Source of the DNA: Hyphomicrobiales bacterium
GTDB lineage: Bacteria; Pseudomonadota; Alphaproteobacteria; Rhizobiales; Beijerinckiaceae
NCBI GenBank assembly: GCA_028865375.1
Contig: JAGWKJ010000019.1
Location: 1 to 16,614 of the forward strand
Direction of reading: 5' to 3'
Length of the DNA: 16,614 nucleotides
Position 1 is the first letter of the stretch; each line of letters starts with the position of its first letter. Positions 7,287 through 14,029 of this stretch are shown piece after piece. The position numbers and the translations under genes are program-made. The notes under the pieces were generated by a model. The model ran no database searches. It worked only from the letters and a program-made list of their open reading frames with translations, and had not been told where the DNA came from.

Positions 7287-7380
7287 CTTTGCAAGCGCAG
7301 CGAAGCAACCCCGACTTTCGGGAAGGCCTCGGTCCCCGCCTTGCACACTGGATTGCTTCGTCGCTTCGCTCCTCGCAAAG
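7287..7380. repeat. REP-like imperfect inverted repeat
   Basis: The left arm (7287-7312) begins CTTTGCAAGCGCAGCGAAGC. The right arm (7350-7380), read on the opposite strand, begins CTTTGCGAGGAGCGAAGCGA and continues CGAAGCAATCC. They match at both ends with a 5-base length difference, around a loop of about 37 bases. The right arm with its flank (the stretch reading GCGAGGAGCGAAGCGACGAAG on the minus strand, then CAATCCAGTGTGCAA) is very like short palindromic repeats scattered in intergenic regions of Bradyrhizobium and related alphaproteobacteria. A further fragment, GTCATTGCGAAG at 7239-7250, may be another edge of the element. No open frame within it looks real. Confidence 0.7.
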
Positions 7381-7588
7381 ACCGATGGGCGAGGGGTGAC
7401 GACGATAACGGAGAGGGCGCGGGACGAACGCGGCGCGAGACGTGACGCCACCCCCTCTCCGGGAGAGGATCGCGAGACGCGGCGGGGCGAAGGTCACGCA
7501 CCTCGCGGCGTCGAGACTCCTCGACCTCGCGTCTGGTCATCCGGCCCGCCGGCCGAATCTCCCGGAGGGAGGACCGCCGCGCGCCCGC

Positions 7589-9055
7589 TCACCCCTTCGC
7601 GAATTCCGGCTTCAGCGCGCGGTAGAGTTCGCGGAAGCGTTCGATGCGCGGCCGGTAGGCTTCGAACAATTCGCGGTCCGGCGCGATCGTGCGCTCGACC
7701 GCCGGCGCGGCCAGCGTCGAAGCGTCGCCCTTGCCCGCCGACAGGATCGCCAGCCGCGCCGCGCCGAAAGCCGGGCCACGCTGCGCGCCCGACGACAGCG
7801 TGAGCTCGATGCCCGTCGCCGAGGCGATCAGCTTGGCCCAGAACGGCGAGCGCGCGCCCCCGCCGATCAGCGCCGCGCGGCCGCAATGGGCGCCGGCCGC
7901 CTCGAGCGCCGCGCGCGCGTCGGCGAGCATGAAGGCGGTGCCTTCGAGCACGGCCTGCGTCATGTCGGCGCGCGTGGTGGCGGCGTCGAGCCCGAAGATG
8001 GCGCCGCGCGCGAACGGGTCGTTGTGCGGCGTGCGTTCGCCCACCAGGTAGGGCAGCGACAGCAGGCGCGAGGGGCCCTTGAAGGCCGCCTCGCATTCGG
8101 CGAGCAGCTCGCCGATGTCGGCCTTGAGCCAGCGCGCGGCCACCGCCATCGGGCTCGCGCCCGACAGCATCGCCGCCATCTGGTACCAGCGGCCCGGCAG
8201 CGCGTGGCAGAACGCGTGGACCATGCGCGCGGAGGCCGGGCGATGGCGGTCGGCGGCGACCACGATCTGCGCCGACGTGCCCATCGACATCATGGCGTCG
8301 CCCTCCGCCACGACGCCGGCGCCGACCGCGCCGGTCGCCGCGTCGCCGCCGCCCGCCGCGATCGTCACCGGGCCCGCCATGCCCCAGCGCGCGGCGAGTT
8401 CGGCGCGCAACCGGCCCGCCGGCGCGTCGCCCTCGCAGACGCGGGGCAGCCATTGGGCGTTCACCTCGCACCAATCGAGCGCCTGGCCCGACCAGGCGCG
8501 CTCGTATTGGTCGAAATACCAGGTGCCGGCGGCATCCGACGCGTCGGTGATGCGCTCGCCGGTCATGCGCAGGCGCAGGTAATCCTTGGCCAGCAACAGG
8601 CTGCGGATGCGCTTGTGGAGATCGGGCTCGTTGCGCGCCATCCAGAGCAGCTTGGGTCCGGTGAGGCCGGGCATCGGGCGCACGCCGAGTCGGTCCGACC
8701 ATTCGGGCCCGCCGCGGGCGGCGAGCTCGTCGGCCTCGGCGTGCGCGCGGCCGTCGTTCCACAGGATCGCGGGGCGCAACGGCTCGTCGGCGGCGTCGAG
8801 CGCCACCGCGCCGTGCATCTGTCCCGACAGGCCGATGGCGACGACGCCCGACATCGCCTTGGGCTCGCGCCGCGCGAGGTCGTCGAGCGTGGCCGCAGCG
8901 CTGTCCCACCAACCGCGCGGGTCGGATTGCGACCACAGCGGGCGCGGCGTCTCCCACGCGACCGGATGGTCGGCCTCCGCGATCACGCGGCCGGCGACGT
9001 CGACGAGCACGGTCTTGACCGCCGAAGTGCCGAGATCGAGCCCGACGAAGTTCAT
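7589..9055 (-). CDS. xylB: Xylulokinase (FGGY carbohydrate kinase)
   Basis: A 488-residue sugar kinase of the FGGY family, which phosphorylates D-xylulose to xylulose-5-phosphate for the pentose phosphate pathway. FVGLDLGTSAVKTVLVD (3-19) is the N-terminal phosphate loop. The xylulokinase-specific GLSGQMHGAVALD (75-87) is followed by LRPAILWNDGRA (93-104), a close match to XylB. AAGGGDAATGAVGAG (233-247) carries the likely catalytic base D238, and SMGTSA (257-262) and ALIGGGARSPFW follow in the ATP-binding domain. The start ATG at 9055 has GGGAGGG upstream; a start 10 codons earlier is less likely. Neighbours show no xylose isomerase, transporter or regulator, so the true substrate could be another ketose or alditol-derived sugar. 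It lies between glyQ and the pyrC'-like gene on the same strand. Confidence 0.9.
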   Translation of the reverse strand: MNFVGLDLGTSAVKTVLVDVAGRVIAEADHPVAWETPRPLWSQSDPRGWWDSAAATLDDLARREPKAMSGVVAIGLSGQMHGAVALDAADEPLRPAILWNDGRAHAEADELAARGGPEWSDRLGVRPMPGLTGPKLLWMARNEPDLHKRIRSLLLAKDYLRLRMTGERITDASDAAGTWYFDQYERAWSGQALDWCEVNAQWLPRVCEGDAPAGRLRAELAARWGMAGPVTIAAGGGDAATGAVGAGVVAEGDAMMSMGTSAQIVVAADRHRPASARMVHAFCHALPGRWYQMAAMLSGASPMAVAARWLKADIGELLAECEAAFKGPSRLLSLPYLVGERTPHNDPFARGAIFGLDAATTRADMTQAVLEGTAFMLADARAALEAAGAHCGRAALIGGGARSPFWAKLIASATGIELTLSSGAQRGPAFGAARLAILSAGKGDASTLAAPAVERTIAPDRELFEAYRPRIERFRELYRALKPEFAKG

Positions 9056-9070
9056 GTTCCCTCCCTTGTC

Positions 9071-9092
9071 GCGCGATCCTTTCAAATCGCGC
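9071..9092. repeat. Inverted repeat in the xylB leader
   Basis: GCGCGAT (9071-9077) and ATCGCGC (9086-9092) form a perfect seven-base dyad around an 8-base spacer that is AT-richer than its surroundings. It sits 16 bases upstream of the xylB ATG and just before its Shine-Dalgarno. It could be a repressor operator or a leader hairpin. The rest of the 244-bp gap between glyQ and xylB shows nothing I can name. Confidence 0.35.
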
Positions 9093-9299
9093 CGCGCCCG
9101 GCAAGCGCGCGAATGGGTTCGATGGATGGGGGCGCGCGATCGCCATGGCTGCCATCGCGGATTTGCGCGGCCTCGGGCGTCCGTCCGTCGCCGCCGCTCA
9201 GCGGAAATTTCGGCCCTTGGGCATCGCGCGGCGCGCCCCGTCGCGCGGATGGCCGAGGCGGCGGCGAGCGGGAGACCGACTCGCGGGCGGGACGCGACG

Positions 9300-10217
9300 T
9301 CACCCGGCCGCGCCGCCGCCTTCGGTCTTCAGCCACGCGGCGCCGCAGGCCTTGGCGAGCTCGCGCACGCGCAGGATGTAGCTCTGCCGTTCGGTGACCG
9401 AGATCGCGCCGCGCGCGTCGAGCAGGTTGAAGCGGTGCGAGGCCTTGATGCACTGGTCGTAGGCGGGCAGCGCCATCAGGTGACGCTCCCCCGCTTCGCC
9501 CTTGTCGAGCAGCGCGCGGCATTCGCGTTCGGCGTCCTCGAAATGGCGCAGCAGCGTCGGCACGTCGGCGTGCTCGAAATTGTGCCGCGAAAATTCGCGC
9601 TCCGCCTGCTTGAACACGTCGCCATAAGTCGTCTTGTCGGCGCCCTCGCGGCCGTTGAAGTTGAGGTCGTAGACGTCGTCGACGCCCTGCACGTACATCG
9701 CCAGCCGTTCGAGGCCGTAAGTCAGCTCGCCCGCGACCGGTGCGCATTCGAGGCCGGCGACCTGCTGGAAATAGGTGAACTGCGACACTTCCATGCCGTC
9801 GCACCAGCATTCCCAGCCGAGGCCCCAGGCACCCAGCGTCGGGCTCTCCCAATCGTCCTCGACGAAGCGGATGTCGTGCAGCGACGCGTCGATGCCGATG
9901 GCCGCCAGCGAGGCGAGATAGAGGTCCTGCAGGTCGGGCGGCGACGGCTTCAGGATCGCCTGGAACTGGTAATAGTGCTGGAGCCGGTTCGGGTTCTCGC
10001 CGTAACGGCCGTCCTTGGGCCTCCGCGAGGGCTGGACATAGGCGGCCTTCCAGGGCTTGGGGCCCAGCGCGCGAAGCGTCGTGGCGGGATGGAACGTGCC
10101 CGCGCCGACCTCCATGTCATAGGGCTGGAGGATGACGCAGCCTTGGCGGGCCCAGAAACTCTGGAGCGTCAGCAGCAAGCCTTGGAACGAGCGTTTGGGG
10201 TCGAGTTCGGGCGGCAT
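9300..10217 (-). CDS. glyQ: Glycyl-tRNA synthetase alpha subunit
   Basis: A 305-residue class II synthetase subunit that, with GlyS, charges tRNA-Gly with glycine in the cytoplasm. The sequence is almost diagnostic throughout: SFQGLLLTLQSFWARQGCVI, LQPYDMEVGAGTFHPATTLR, KAAYVQPSRRPKDGRYGENP, NRLQHYYQFQAILKPSP, GLGWECWCDGMEVSQFTYFQ and ELTYGLERLAMYVQGVDDVY. The C-terminal helical part (YDQCIKASHRFNLLDARGAI, SVTERQSYI) is complete. The length is normal. The ATG at 10217 has only a weak ribosome site. The beta-subunit gene glyS normally follows but is not found: xylB comes next after a 244-bp gap. GlyQ needs GlyS for full activity, so glyS must lie outside the window. Confidence 0.98.
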   Translation of the reverse strand: MPPELDPKRSFQGLLLTLQSFWARQGCVILQPYDMEVGAGTFHPATTLRALGPKPWKAAYVQPSRRPKDGRYGENPNRLQHYYQFQAILKPSPPDLQDLYLASLAAIGIDASLHDIRFVEDDWESPTLGAWGLGWECWCDGMEVSQFTYFQQVAGLECAPVAGELTYGLERLAMYVQGVDDVYDLNFNGREGADKTTYGDVFKQAEREFSRHNFEHADVPTLLRHFEDAERECRALLDKGEAGERHLMALPAYDQCIKASHRFNLLDARGAISVTERQSYILRVRELAKACGAAWLKTEGGGAAG

Positions 10218-10305
10218 CGAGAGTCCATGCGCGGGGCGCGGTCGGGCGCAGGCCCCCTATAGCGTCTTTGGCGCCGGCCGAAAGGGGGCGGGCGGTCTCG
10301 TATCG

Positions 10306-10320
10306 TTAACCAATCCTTGA
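10306..10320 (+). promoter_or_regulatory. CtrA-like binding site upstream of the L,D-transpeptidase gene
   Basis: TTAA (10306-10309), seven bases, then TTGA (10317-10320) differs by one base from the TTAA-N7-TTAA full site of CtrA, the alphaproteobacterial cell-cycle regulator; the first half reads TTAACC, as in the strong half-site. It lies 31 bp before the transpeptidase start and in the 134-bp divergent gap shared with glyQ, in an AT-rich patch of otherwise GC-rich DNA. Binding is inferred. Confidence 0.4.
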
Positions 10321-10351
10321 TAGCACCGCATTTCGGCTTCAAGGTCGCGTC

Positions 10352-11818
10352 ATGTCCGCTTCGCGCGCTCGCTCCAGCTTCCCGATTTTCGCGGCCGCGG
10401 CCTTGCTGGCGTTCGGCGCGCACGCCGATCCGCTGCCCGTGCCCGGCGCCGACGCGCCGGCGGCGCCCGTGCTCGTCACGCCGCTCGCGCCGTTGGCCTC
10501 GTCGGACGCACAGGGCGCGCAGCCCGTCCAAGCGGCGCAGCCCGTCCAAGCGGCGCCCGCGGCAGCGCCCGTGGCGCAAGCGCCGGCCAAGCCGGTCGTC
10601 AAACGAGTCGTCCGCCGCGCCGCGCCCGTGATCCGCAACCTGAACCTGCTGTCGTCGGGCCCCTATCCGGTATTCAACGCGCATACGTTCGGCGACACGG
10701 CGCGCGCGGCGACCCGCTATGCCGCGATCGTCAAAGCCGGCGGCTGGCCGACGGTGGCCAAGGCGATGCGGCCCGGCGCCAAGGGGCCGGAGGTCGCGAT
10801 CCTGCGCAAGCGTTTGGCGGCGGAGGGCGACCTCGATCCCGCCAAGGTCGGCGATCCGCCCTATTCGGAGGCTTGGGACGCCGACATCACCGCCGCCGTG
10901 AAGCGTTTCCAGCGTCGCATGGGGCTGCGCCAGACCGGGATCGTCGCCGGCGACACGCTGAAGGAACTGAACGTGCCGGCCGTCGTGCGTCTTCGCGCGC
11001 TGGCCTCCAGCGCGGCGCGCATCGCGCCCGCCAAGTTCGACTTCACGCGCCGCTACGTGGTCGTAAACCTCGCCGCGACCGAGGCGCAGGCGGTGCAAGA
11101 CGGCAAGGTCGCGGCGCGCTATCCCGTGATCGCGGGCGCCAAGCTGCACCAATCGCCCGACATCTCGGTGCACATCGGCGCCATCGAGCTCAATCCGAAC
11201 TGGACCGTGCCGGTCTCCATCATCAAGAAGGAGATCATCCCCCGGATGCGCAAGGACCCGGGCTATCTCGCCCGCGCCCGCATCCGCATCCTCGACGCCA
11301 AGGGGAACGAGATCGACCCGCGCACGGTCGATTGGTCGAACGACCGCGCGGCGGTCTACACGTTCCGGCAGGACGCGGGCACGTTCGACGCGCTCGGCCG
11401 CATCCTGATCCGGATGCCCAACAAGGAGGCGGTGTACATGCACGACACCGACTCGCACGCACTGTTCGCGCGCGACTACAGGTTCCTCTCGCACGGCTGC
11501 GTGCGCGTGAACGGCGTGTTCGACCTCGCCGCCTGGATCCTCGCCAAGGCGCCGGGGCATTGGACCGCGGCGAGCCTGCAGGCGGAGATGAACCGCGGCA
11601 AGTTCGAATCGATCCCGGTGCGCGAGTTCATGCCGGTGATCTGGGTCTATTCGACCGGCTGGGCGGATCCCGACGGCACGGTGAACTTCCGCGACGACGT
11701 CTACGGCCGCGACGACGTGACCGACGCGCCGCCGCTGGTCGATCCCAACGCGGTGGCGATCGCGCCGCTGCCGCCGGCCGCGGCCGGCCCAGCCGCGGCG
11801 ATCCCGGCGACGCATTGA
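10352..11818 (+). CDS. Secreted L,D-transpeptidase (YkuD/YcbB-like) with peptidoglycan-binding domain
   Basis: A 488-residue exported enzyme that in the family makes 3-3 cross-links in peptidoglycan or attaches proteins to it. The signal peptide ends at an AHA site near residue 25. A Pro/Ala/Val-rich linker (about 26-90) contains two copies of AQPVQA. A peptidoglycan-binding domain follows (about 140-207: RPGAKGPEVAILRKRLAAEG, AVKRFQRRMGLRQTGIV). The YkuD catalytic domain spans about 233-415, with H364 in VYMHDT and the active-site SHGCVRVN (380-387, nucleophile C383). NPNWTVPVSIIKKEI (281-295) is typical of the larger YcbB group, though this protein is shorter than E. coli YcbB. A weak AAGG lies upstream of the ATG. 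It probably shares its transcript with the gene that starts within its stop codon. Confidence 0.93.
   Translation: MSASRARSSFPIFAAAALLAFGAHADPLPVPGADAPAAPVLVTPLAPLASSDAQGAQPVQAAQPVQAAPAAAPVAQAPAKPVVKRVVRRAAPVIRNLNLLSSGPYPVFNAHTFGDTARAATRYAAIVKAGGWPTVAKAMRPGAKGPEVAILRKRLAAEGDLDPAKVGDPPYSEAWDADITAAVKRFQRRMGLRQTGIVAGDTLKELNVPAVVRLRALASSAARIAPAKFDFTRRYVVVNLAATEAQAVQDGKVAARYPVIAGAKLHQSPDISVHIGAIELNPNWTVPVSIIKKEIIPRMRKDPGYLARARIRILDAKGNEIDPRTVDWSNDRAAVYTFRQDAGTFDALGRILIRMPNKEAVYMHDTDSHALFARDYRFLSHGCVRVNGVFDLAAWILAKAPGHWTAASLQAEMNRGKFESIPVREFMPVIWVYSTGWADPDGTVNFRDDVYGRDDVTDAPPLVDPNAVAIAPLPPAAAGPAAAIPATH
10517..10552 (+). repeat. Tandem 18-bp repeat within the transpeptidase linker
   Basis: Two perfect adjacent copies of GCGCAGCCCGTCCAAGCG (10517-10534 and 10535-10552) encode AQPVQA twice. 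The repeat is in frame and lies in the disordered linker after the signal peptide, where copy number could change without harming either folded domain. Confidence 0.85.
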
Positions 11819-12405
11819 CCGGGCGCCCGCTGCGCAACCGCGTCGACCCGTTCGGCGCGCTGCACGCCACGCCCGAACGCGGGCGCATGATGGGCAACCG
11901 CGGCGGCCGGTTCCACGACGAAGCGCGCGAGATCGGCGGCCGCACGCGCGCCGGCCGGCGCTGGATCTGCTGCGTCCTCGAGTTCCGCGGCCGCCGGCGC
12001 GAAGTCTGGGGCGCCGGCTACACGCAATTGTTCTTCGCCGACGAGGCGACCGCGCTCGCCGCCGGCCATCGTCCCTGTTTCGAGTGCCGCCGCGCCGCGG
12101 CGCGCGCCTTCGCGGCGGCGTTCGGCCGCGCGCGCGGAACGCCGCCGGCTTCCGCCGACGAGATGGATGCGATCCTCGACGTGCAACGCCGCGCGGCCAG
12201 GCCCGAAGTCGCGACGGCGGACCTGCCCGTCGGCGCGATGGTGGCGGTCGGAGACGCGGCGGTCGCGCGGCGCGACGGCGGATGGGCGCGCTGGGCGTTC
12301 GCGGGAAGTGCGCCGACGCCGGACGCGATGCCCTCGCGCGCGACGCTGCTGACGCCGCCCGCGACGCTCGCCACGCTGCGGGCGGGTTACCGGCCGGACG
12401 CCTGA
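11815..12405 (+). CDS. Conserved protein of unknown function with a GHRPCFEC motif
   Basis: A 196-residue cytoplasmic-looking protein with no signal peptide or membrane segment. Visible blocks are PLRNRVDPFGALHATPERGR (5-24), MGNRGGRFHD (26-35), RRWICCVLEFRGRRREV (48-64), YTQLFFADEATALAAGHRPC (69-88) and FECRR (89-93). I recall similar sequences as an unnamed conserved family in alphaproteobacteria. C52, C53, C88 and C91 could bind a metal: AGHRPCFECR resembles the AGFRPCKRCRP segment of the Ada zinc site, but this is inference. The second half (about 100-196) is Ala-rich without known motifs. I place the start at TTG 11815, which overlaps the TGA of the transpeptidase gene, because the conserved block begins at residue 5. 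An ATG at 11887 is the alternative but would remove it. Confidence 0.75.
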   Translation: MTGRPLRNRVDPFGALHATPERGRMMGNRGGRFHDEAREIGGRTRAGRRWICCVLEFRGRRREVWGAGYTQLFFADEATALAAGHRPCFECRRAAARAFAAAFGRARGTPPASADEMDAILDVQRRAARPEVATADLPVGAMVAVGDAAVARRDGGWARWAFAGSAPTPDAMPSRATLLTPPATLATLRAGYRPDA

Positions 12406-12424
12406 CGTCGCGGTCCCGCCTCAT

Positions 12425-12453
12425 TTGTCGTGCGCGGGAATCGGACGTAACCT
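12425..12453 (+). promoter_or_regulatory. Possible promoter giving a leaderless yqgE-like transcript
   Basis: TTGTCG (12425-12430), a 17-bp spacer and TAACCT (12448-12453) match four and three of six consensus bases. Transcription would start about seven bases after the -10 box, at or next to the ATG at 12460. No Shine-Dalgarno precedes that ATG, which is consistent with a leaderless message. Weak by itself. Confidence 0.3.
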
Positions 12454-12459
12454 CGCGTC

Positions 12460-13059
12460 ATGTCGAGGGAAGCGGAACCGGCCGGCTGGCTCGGCGGCAA
12501 GATCCTGATCGCGATGCCCGGCATGGGCGACCCGCGGTTCGAGCGCGCGGTCGTCTACGTCTGCGCGCATTCGGCCGAGGGCGCGATGGGCCTCGTCGTC
12601 AACCATCCGCAAAAGGACCTCACGGTGCCCGAGCTGCTGGTGAAGCTCGAGATCGTGCCCGAGGACGAGCGCATCCGCCTGCCCGCCGAAGTCGGCCGTC
12701 TCGGGCTTCGCCGCGGCGGGCCGGTCGACGGCGGCCGCGGTTTCGTGCTGCACAGCGACGATTTCCAGGTCGAGGGCGCGACGCTGACGGTCGCCGACCG
12801 CGTCTGCCTGACCACCACGCTCGACATCCTGCGCGCGATCGCGCGCGGCGAGGGGCCGCGCCGCGCGCTGCTGGCGCTGGGCTATTCCGGCTGGAGCCCC
12901 GGCCAGCTCGAAGGCGAGATCCGCGACAACGGCTGGCTGGTGGGCGAAGCCGATCCCGACCTGATCTTCGCGGCCGACGGCGGCGCGGTCTGGCCCGCCG
13001 CCTTGCGGGGACTGGGCATCGAAGCCGCTGCGCTGTCGAGCGAGGCCGGCCGCGCCTGA
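12460..13059 (+). CDS. YqgE/AlgH family protein
   Basis: A 199-residue protein of the YqgE/AlgH (UPF0301) family, whose biochemical role is unsettled; AlgH was linked to alginate regulation in Pseudomonas. Family blocks are present in order: GWLGGKILIAMPGMGDPRFE (9-28), AVVYVCAHSAEGAMGLVVNH (30-49), LRRGGPVDGGRGFVLHS (83-99), GYSGWSPGQLEGEI (142-155) and DNGWLV (157-162). The length is at the usual value. The ATG at 12460 has no evident ribosome site; the opening before GWLGG has the usual length. It follows the unnamed protein by 54 bp on the same strand and ends 13 bp from the convergent ABC transporter operon. Confidence 0.95.
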   Translation: MSREAEPAGWLGGKILIAMPGMGDPRFERAVVYVCAHSAEGAMGLVVNHPQKDLTVPELLVKLEIVPEDERIRLPAEVGRLGLRRGGPVDGGRGFVLHSDDFQVEGATLTVADRVCLTTTLDILRAIARGEGPRRALLALGYSGWSPGQLEGEIRDNGWLVGEADPDLIFAADGGAVWPAALRGLGIEAAALSSEAGRA

Positions 13060-13068
13060 ACGGGCGCG
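13051..13068. terminator. Short GC stem in the yqgE-like/transporter convergent junction
   Basis: CGCGCC (13051-13056) pairs with GGCGCG (13063-13068) across a 6-base loop that contains the yqgE-like stop codon. It is the only stem in the 13-bp gap between converging genes. Without T-runs on either side it is not a convincing intrinsic terminator; it may only slow polymerase, or be chance in such GC-rich DNA. Confidence 0.2.
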
Positions 13069-13072
13069 CCGC

Positions 13073-14029
13073 TCACGCCTCGTGGCAGGCGACCAGCCGG
13101 CCCCGCTTTTCTTCCAACCTCGGGCGCTCCGCCGTGCAACGCGCGGTCGCCAGCGGGCAGCGCGGATGGAATGCGCAACCCGACGGCGGGTCGAGCGGCG
13201 ACGGCGGCTCGCCGCGCAGCGGTTCGCGCCGCGCGCGGTCGGCGGCCTCCACGCGCGGCGTCGCCGACAGCAGCGCGCGCGTATAGGGATGCATCGGGCG
13301 CCCGAAGATGGCCTCGCGCGGGCCGATCTCCGCGATCCGCCCGAGATAGAGCACCAGCACGTCGTCGGCGACGTGCCGCACCACCGACAGGTCGTGCGAC
13401 ACGAACAGATAGGCGAGGCCGAACTCGCGCCGGAGGTCGGCGAGCAGGTTGAGGATCTGCGCGCGGATCGACACGTCGAGCGCGCTCACCGGCTCGTCGA
13501 GCACGAGAAGCTTGGGACGCAGCATCAGCGCGCGCGCGATCGCGATGCGCTGGCGCTGGCCGCCGGAGAACATGTGGGGGTGGCGTCCGGCGTGTTCGGG
13601 CGACAACCCGACCTTGGCCATCATGTCGGCGGCCGCCGCCCTGCGCGACGCGGAATCGCCGACGCCCGCCACGTCGAGCGGCTCGGCGAGCGCGCGGGCG
13701 ATCGTCAGGCGCGGATTGAGCGATCCATACGGATTCTGGAACACCATCTGCACGCCGGCGCGCCGGCGACGCAGCGCGGCGGCGTCCGCGAAGTCGATGC
13801 GCCCGCCGGCGATGTCGAGCGCGCCCTCGGTCGGTGCGTCGACCAGCGCGACGATGCGCGCCAGCGTCGACTTGCCCGAACCCGATTCGCCCACCACCGC
13901 CAGCGTGCGCCCGGCGTCGAGCGCGAACGACACGTCCTCCAGCGCATGCACGGTCGCCGTGCGCCCGAACGCGCCGCGCTTGGCGCGGACGCGGCGCGTC
14001 AGGCCGGAGGCTTCGAGCGCGCGGGTCAC
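13073..14029 (-). CDS. Peptide/nickel-type ABC transporter ATP-binding protein (DppF/OppF-like)
   Basis: A 318-residue ATPase that powers uptake of peptides, nickel or similar solutes with its partner just upstream. Walker A is GESGSGKST (47-55), the Q-loop is QMVFQNPYGSLNPRLT (94-109), the ABC signature is FSGGQRQRI (154-162), Walker B is LLVLDEP (174-180), and the switch histidine is in FVSHD (209-213). The C-terminal oligopeptide-transporter extension has HPYTRALLSA and the cysteine cluster C285, C291 and C298, plus C315, which in related Dpp ATPases holds an iron-sulfur cluster. It starts at GTG 14029, overlapping the previous stop codon by four bases (GTGA), so translation is likely coupled. 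The frame is open further upstream in the preceding gene, but nothing there resembles the family. Confidence 0.93.
   Translation of the reverse strand: MTRALEASGLTRRVRAKRGAFGRTATVHALEDVSFALDAGRTLAVVGESGSGKSTLARIVALVDAPTEGALDIAGGRIDFADAAALRRRRAGVQMVFQNPYGSLNPRLTIARALAEPLDVAGVGDSASRRAAAADMMAKVGLSPEHAGRHPHMFSGGQRQRIAIARALMLRPKLLVLDEPVSALDVSIRAQILNLLADLRREFGLAYLFVSHDLSVVRHVADDVLVLYLGRIAEIGPREAIFGRPMHPYTRALLSATPRVEAADRARREPLRGEPPSPLDPPSGCAFHPRCPLATARCTAERPRLEEKRGRLVACHEA

Larger units (their letters stand above)
7137..7588. other. Non-coding gap between xylB and the pyrC'-like gene
   Basis: This 452-bp stretch has no gene I can support on either strand. It holds a GC hairpin next to the pyrC'-like start (7149-7166), a REP-like inverted repeat (7287-7380) and a small CCTCTCC/GGAGAGG inverted repeat (7454-7468). 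Open frames across it are short extensions of neighbouring frames without domain signatures. The pyrC'-like promoter presumably lies here; I cannot place its boxes with confidence. Confidence 0.7.

Noticed and set aside
7239..7400. Small proteins read through the REP-like element (with SEATKQSS-type peptides)
   Set aside because: Such peptides are the conceptual translation of the repeat and commonly appear as false annotations; there is no ribosome site or codon pattern.
9056..9299. Search for a remnant of glyS between glyQ and xylB
   Set aside because: No GlyS motif or alignable fragment was seen in any frame of the 244 bp.
7442..9397. A 651-codon plus-strand frame opposite xylB
   Set aside because: It is low in hydrophobic patterning, is Arg/His-rich, and xylB on the other strand carries all family motifs.
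10169..12424. A 751-codon minus-strand frame opposite the L,D-transpeptidase and the next gene
   Set aside because: It is an antisense shadow; it also runs across the divergent promoter region and into glyQ in the wrong frame.
13060..13072. Intrinsic terminator between the yqgE-like gene and the transporter operon
   Set aside because: The gap is 13 bp and has only a six-pair GC stem with no T-run, so I list it only as a weak candidate.
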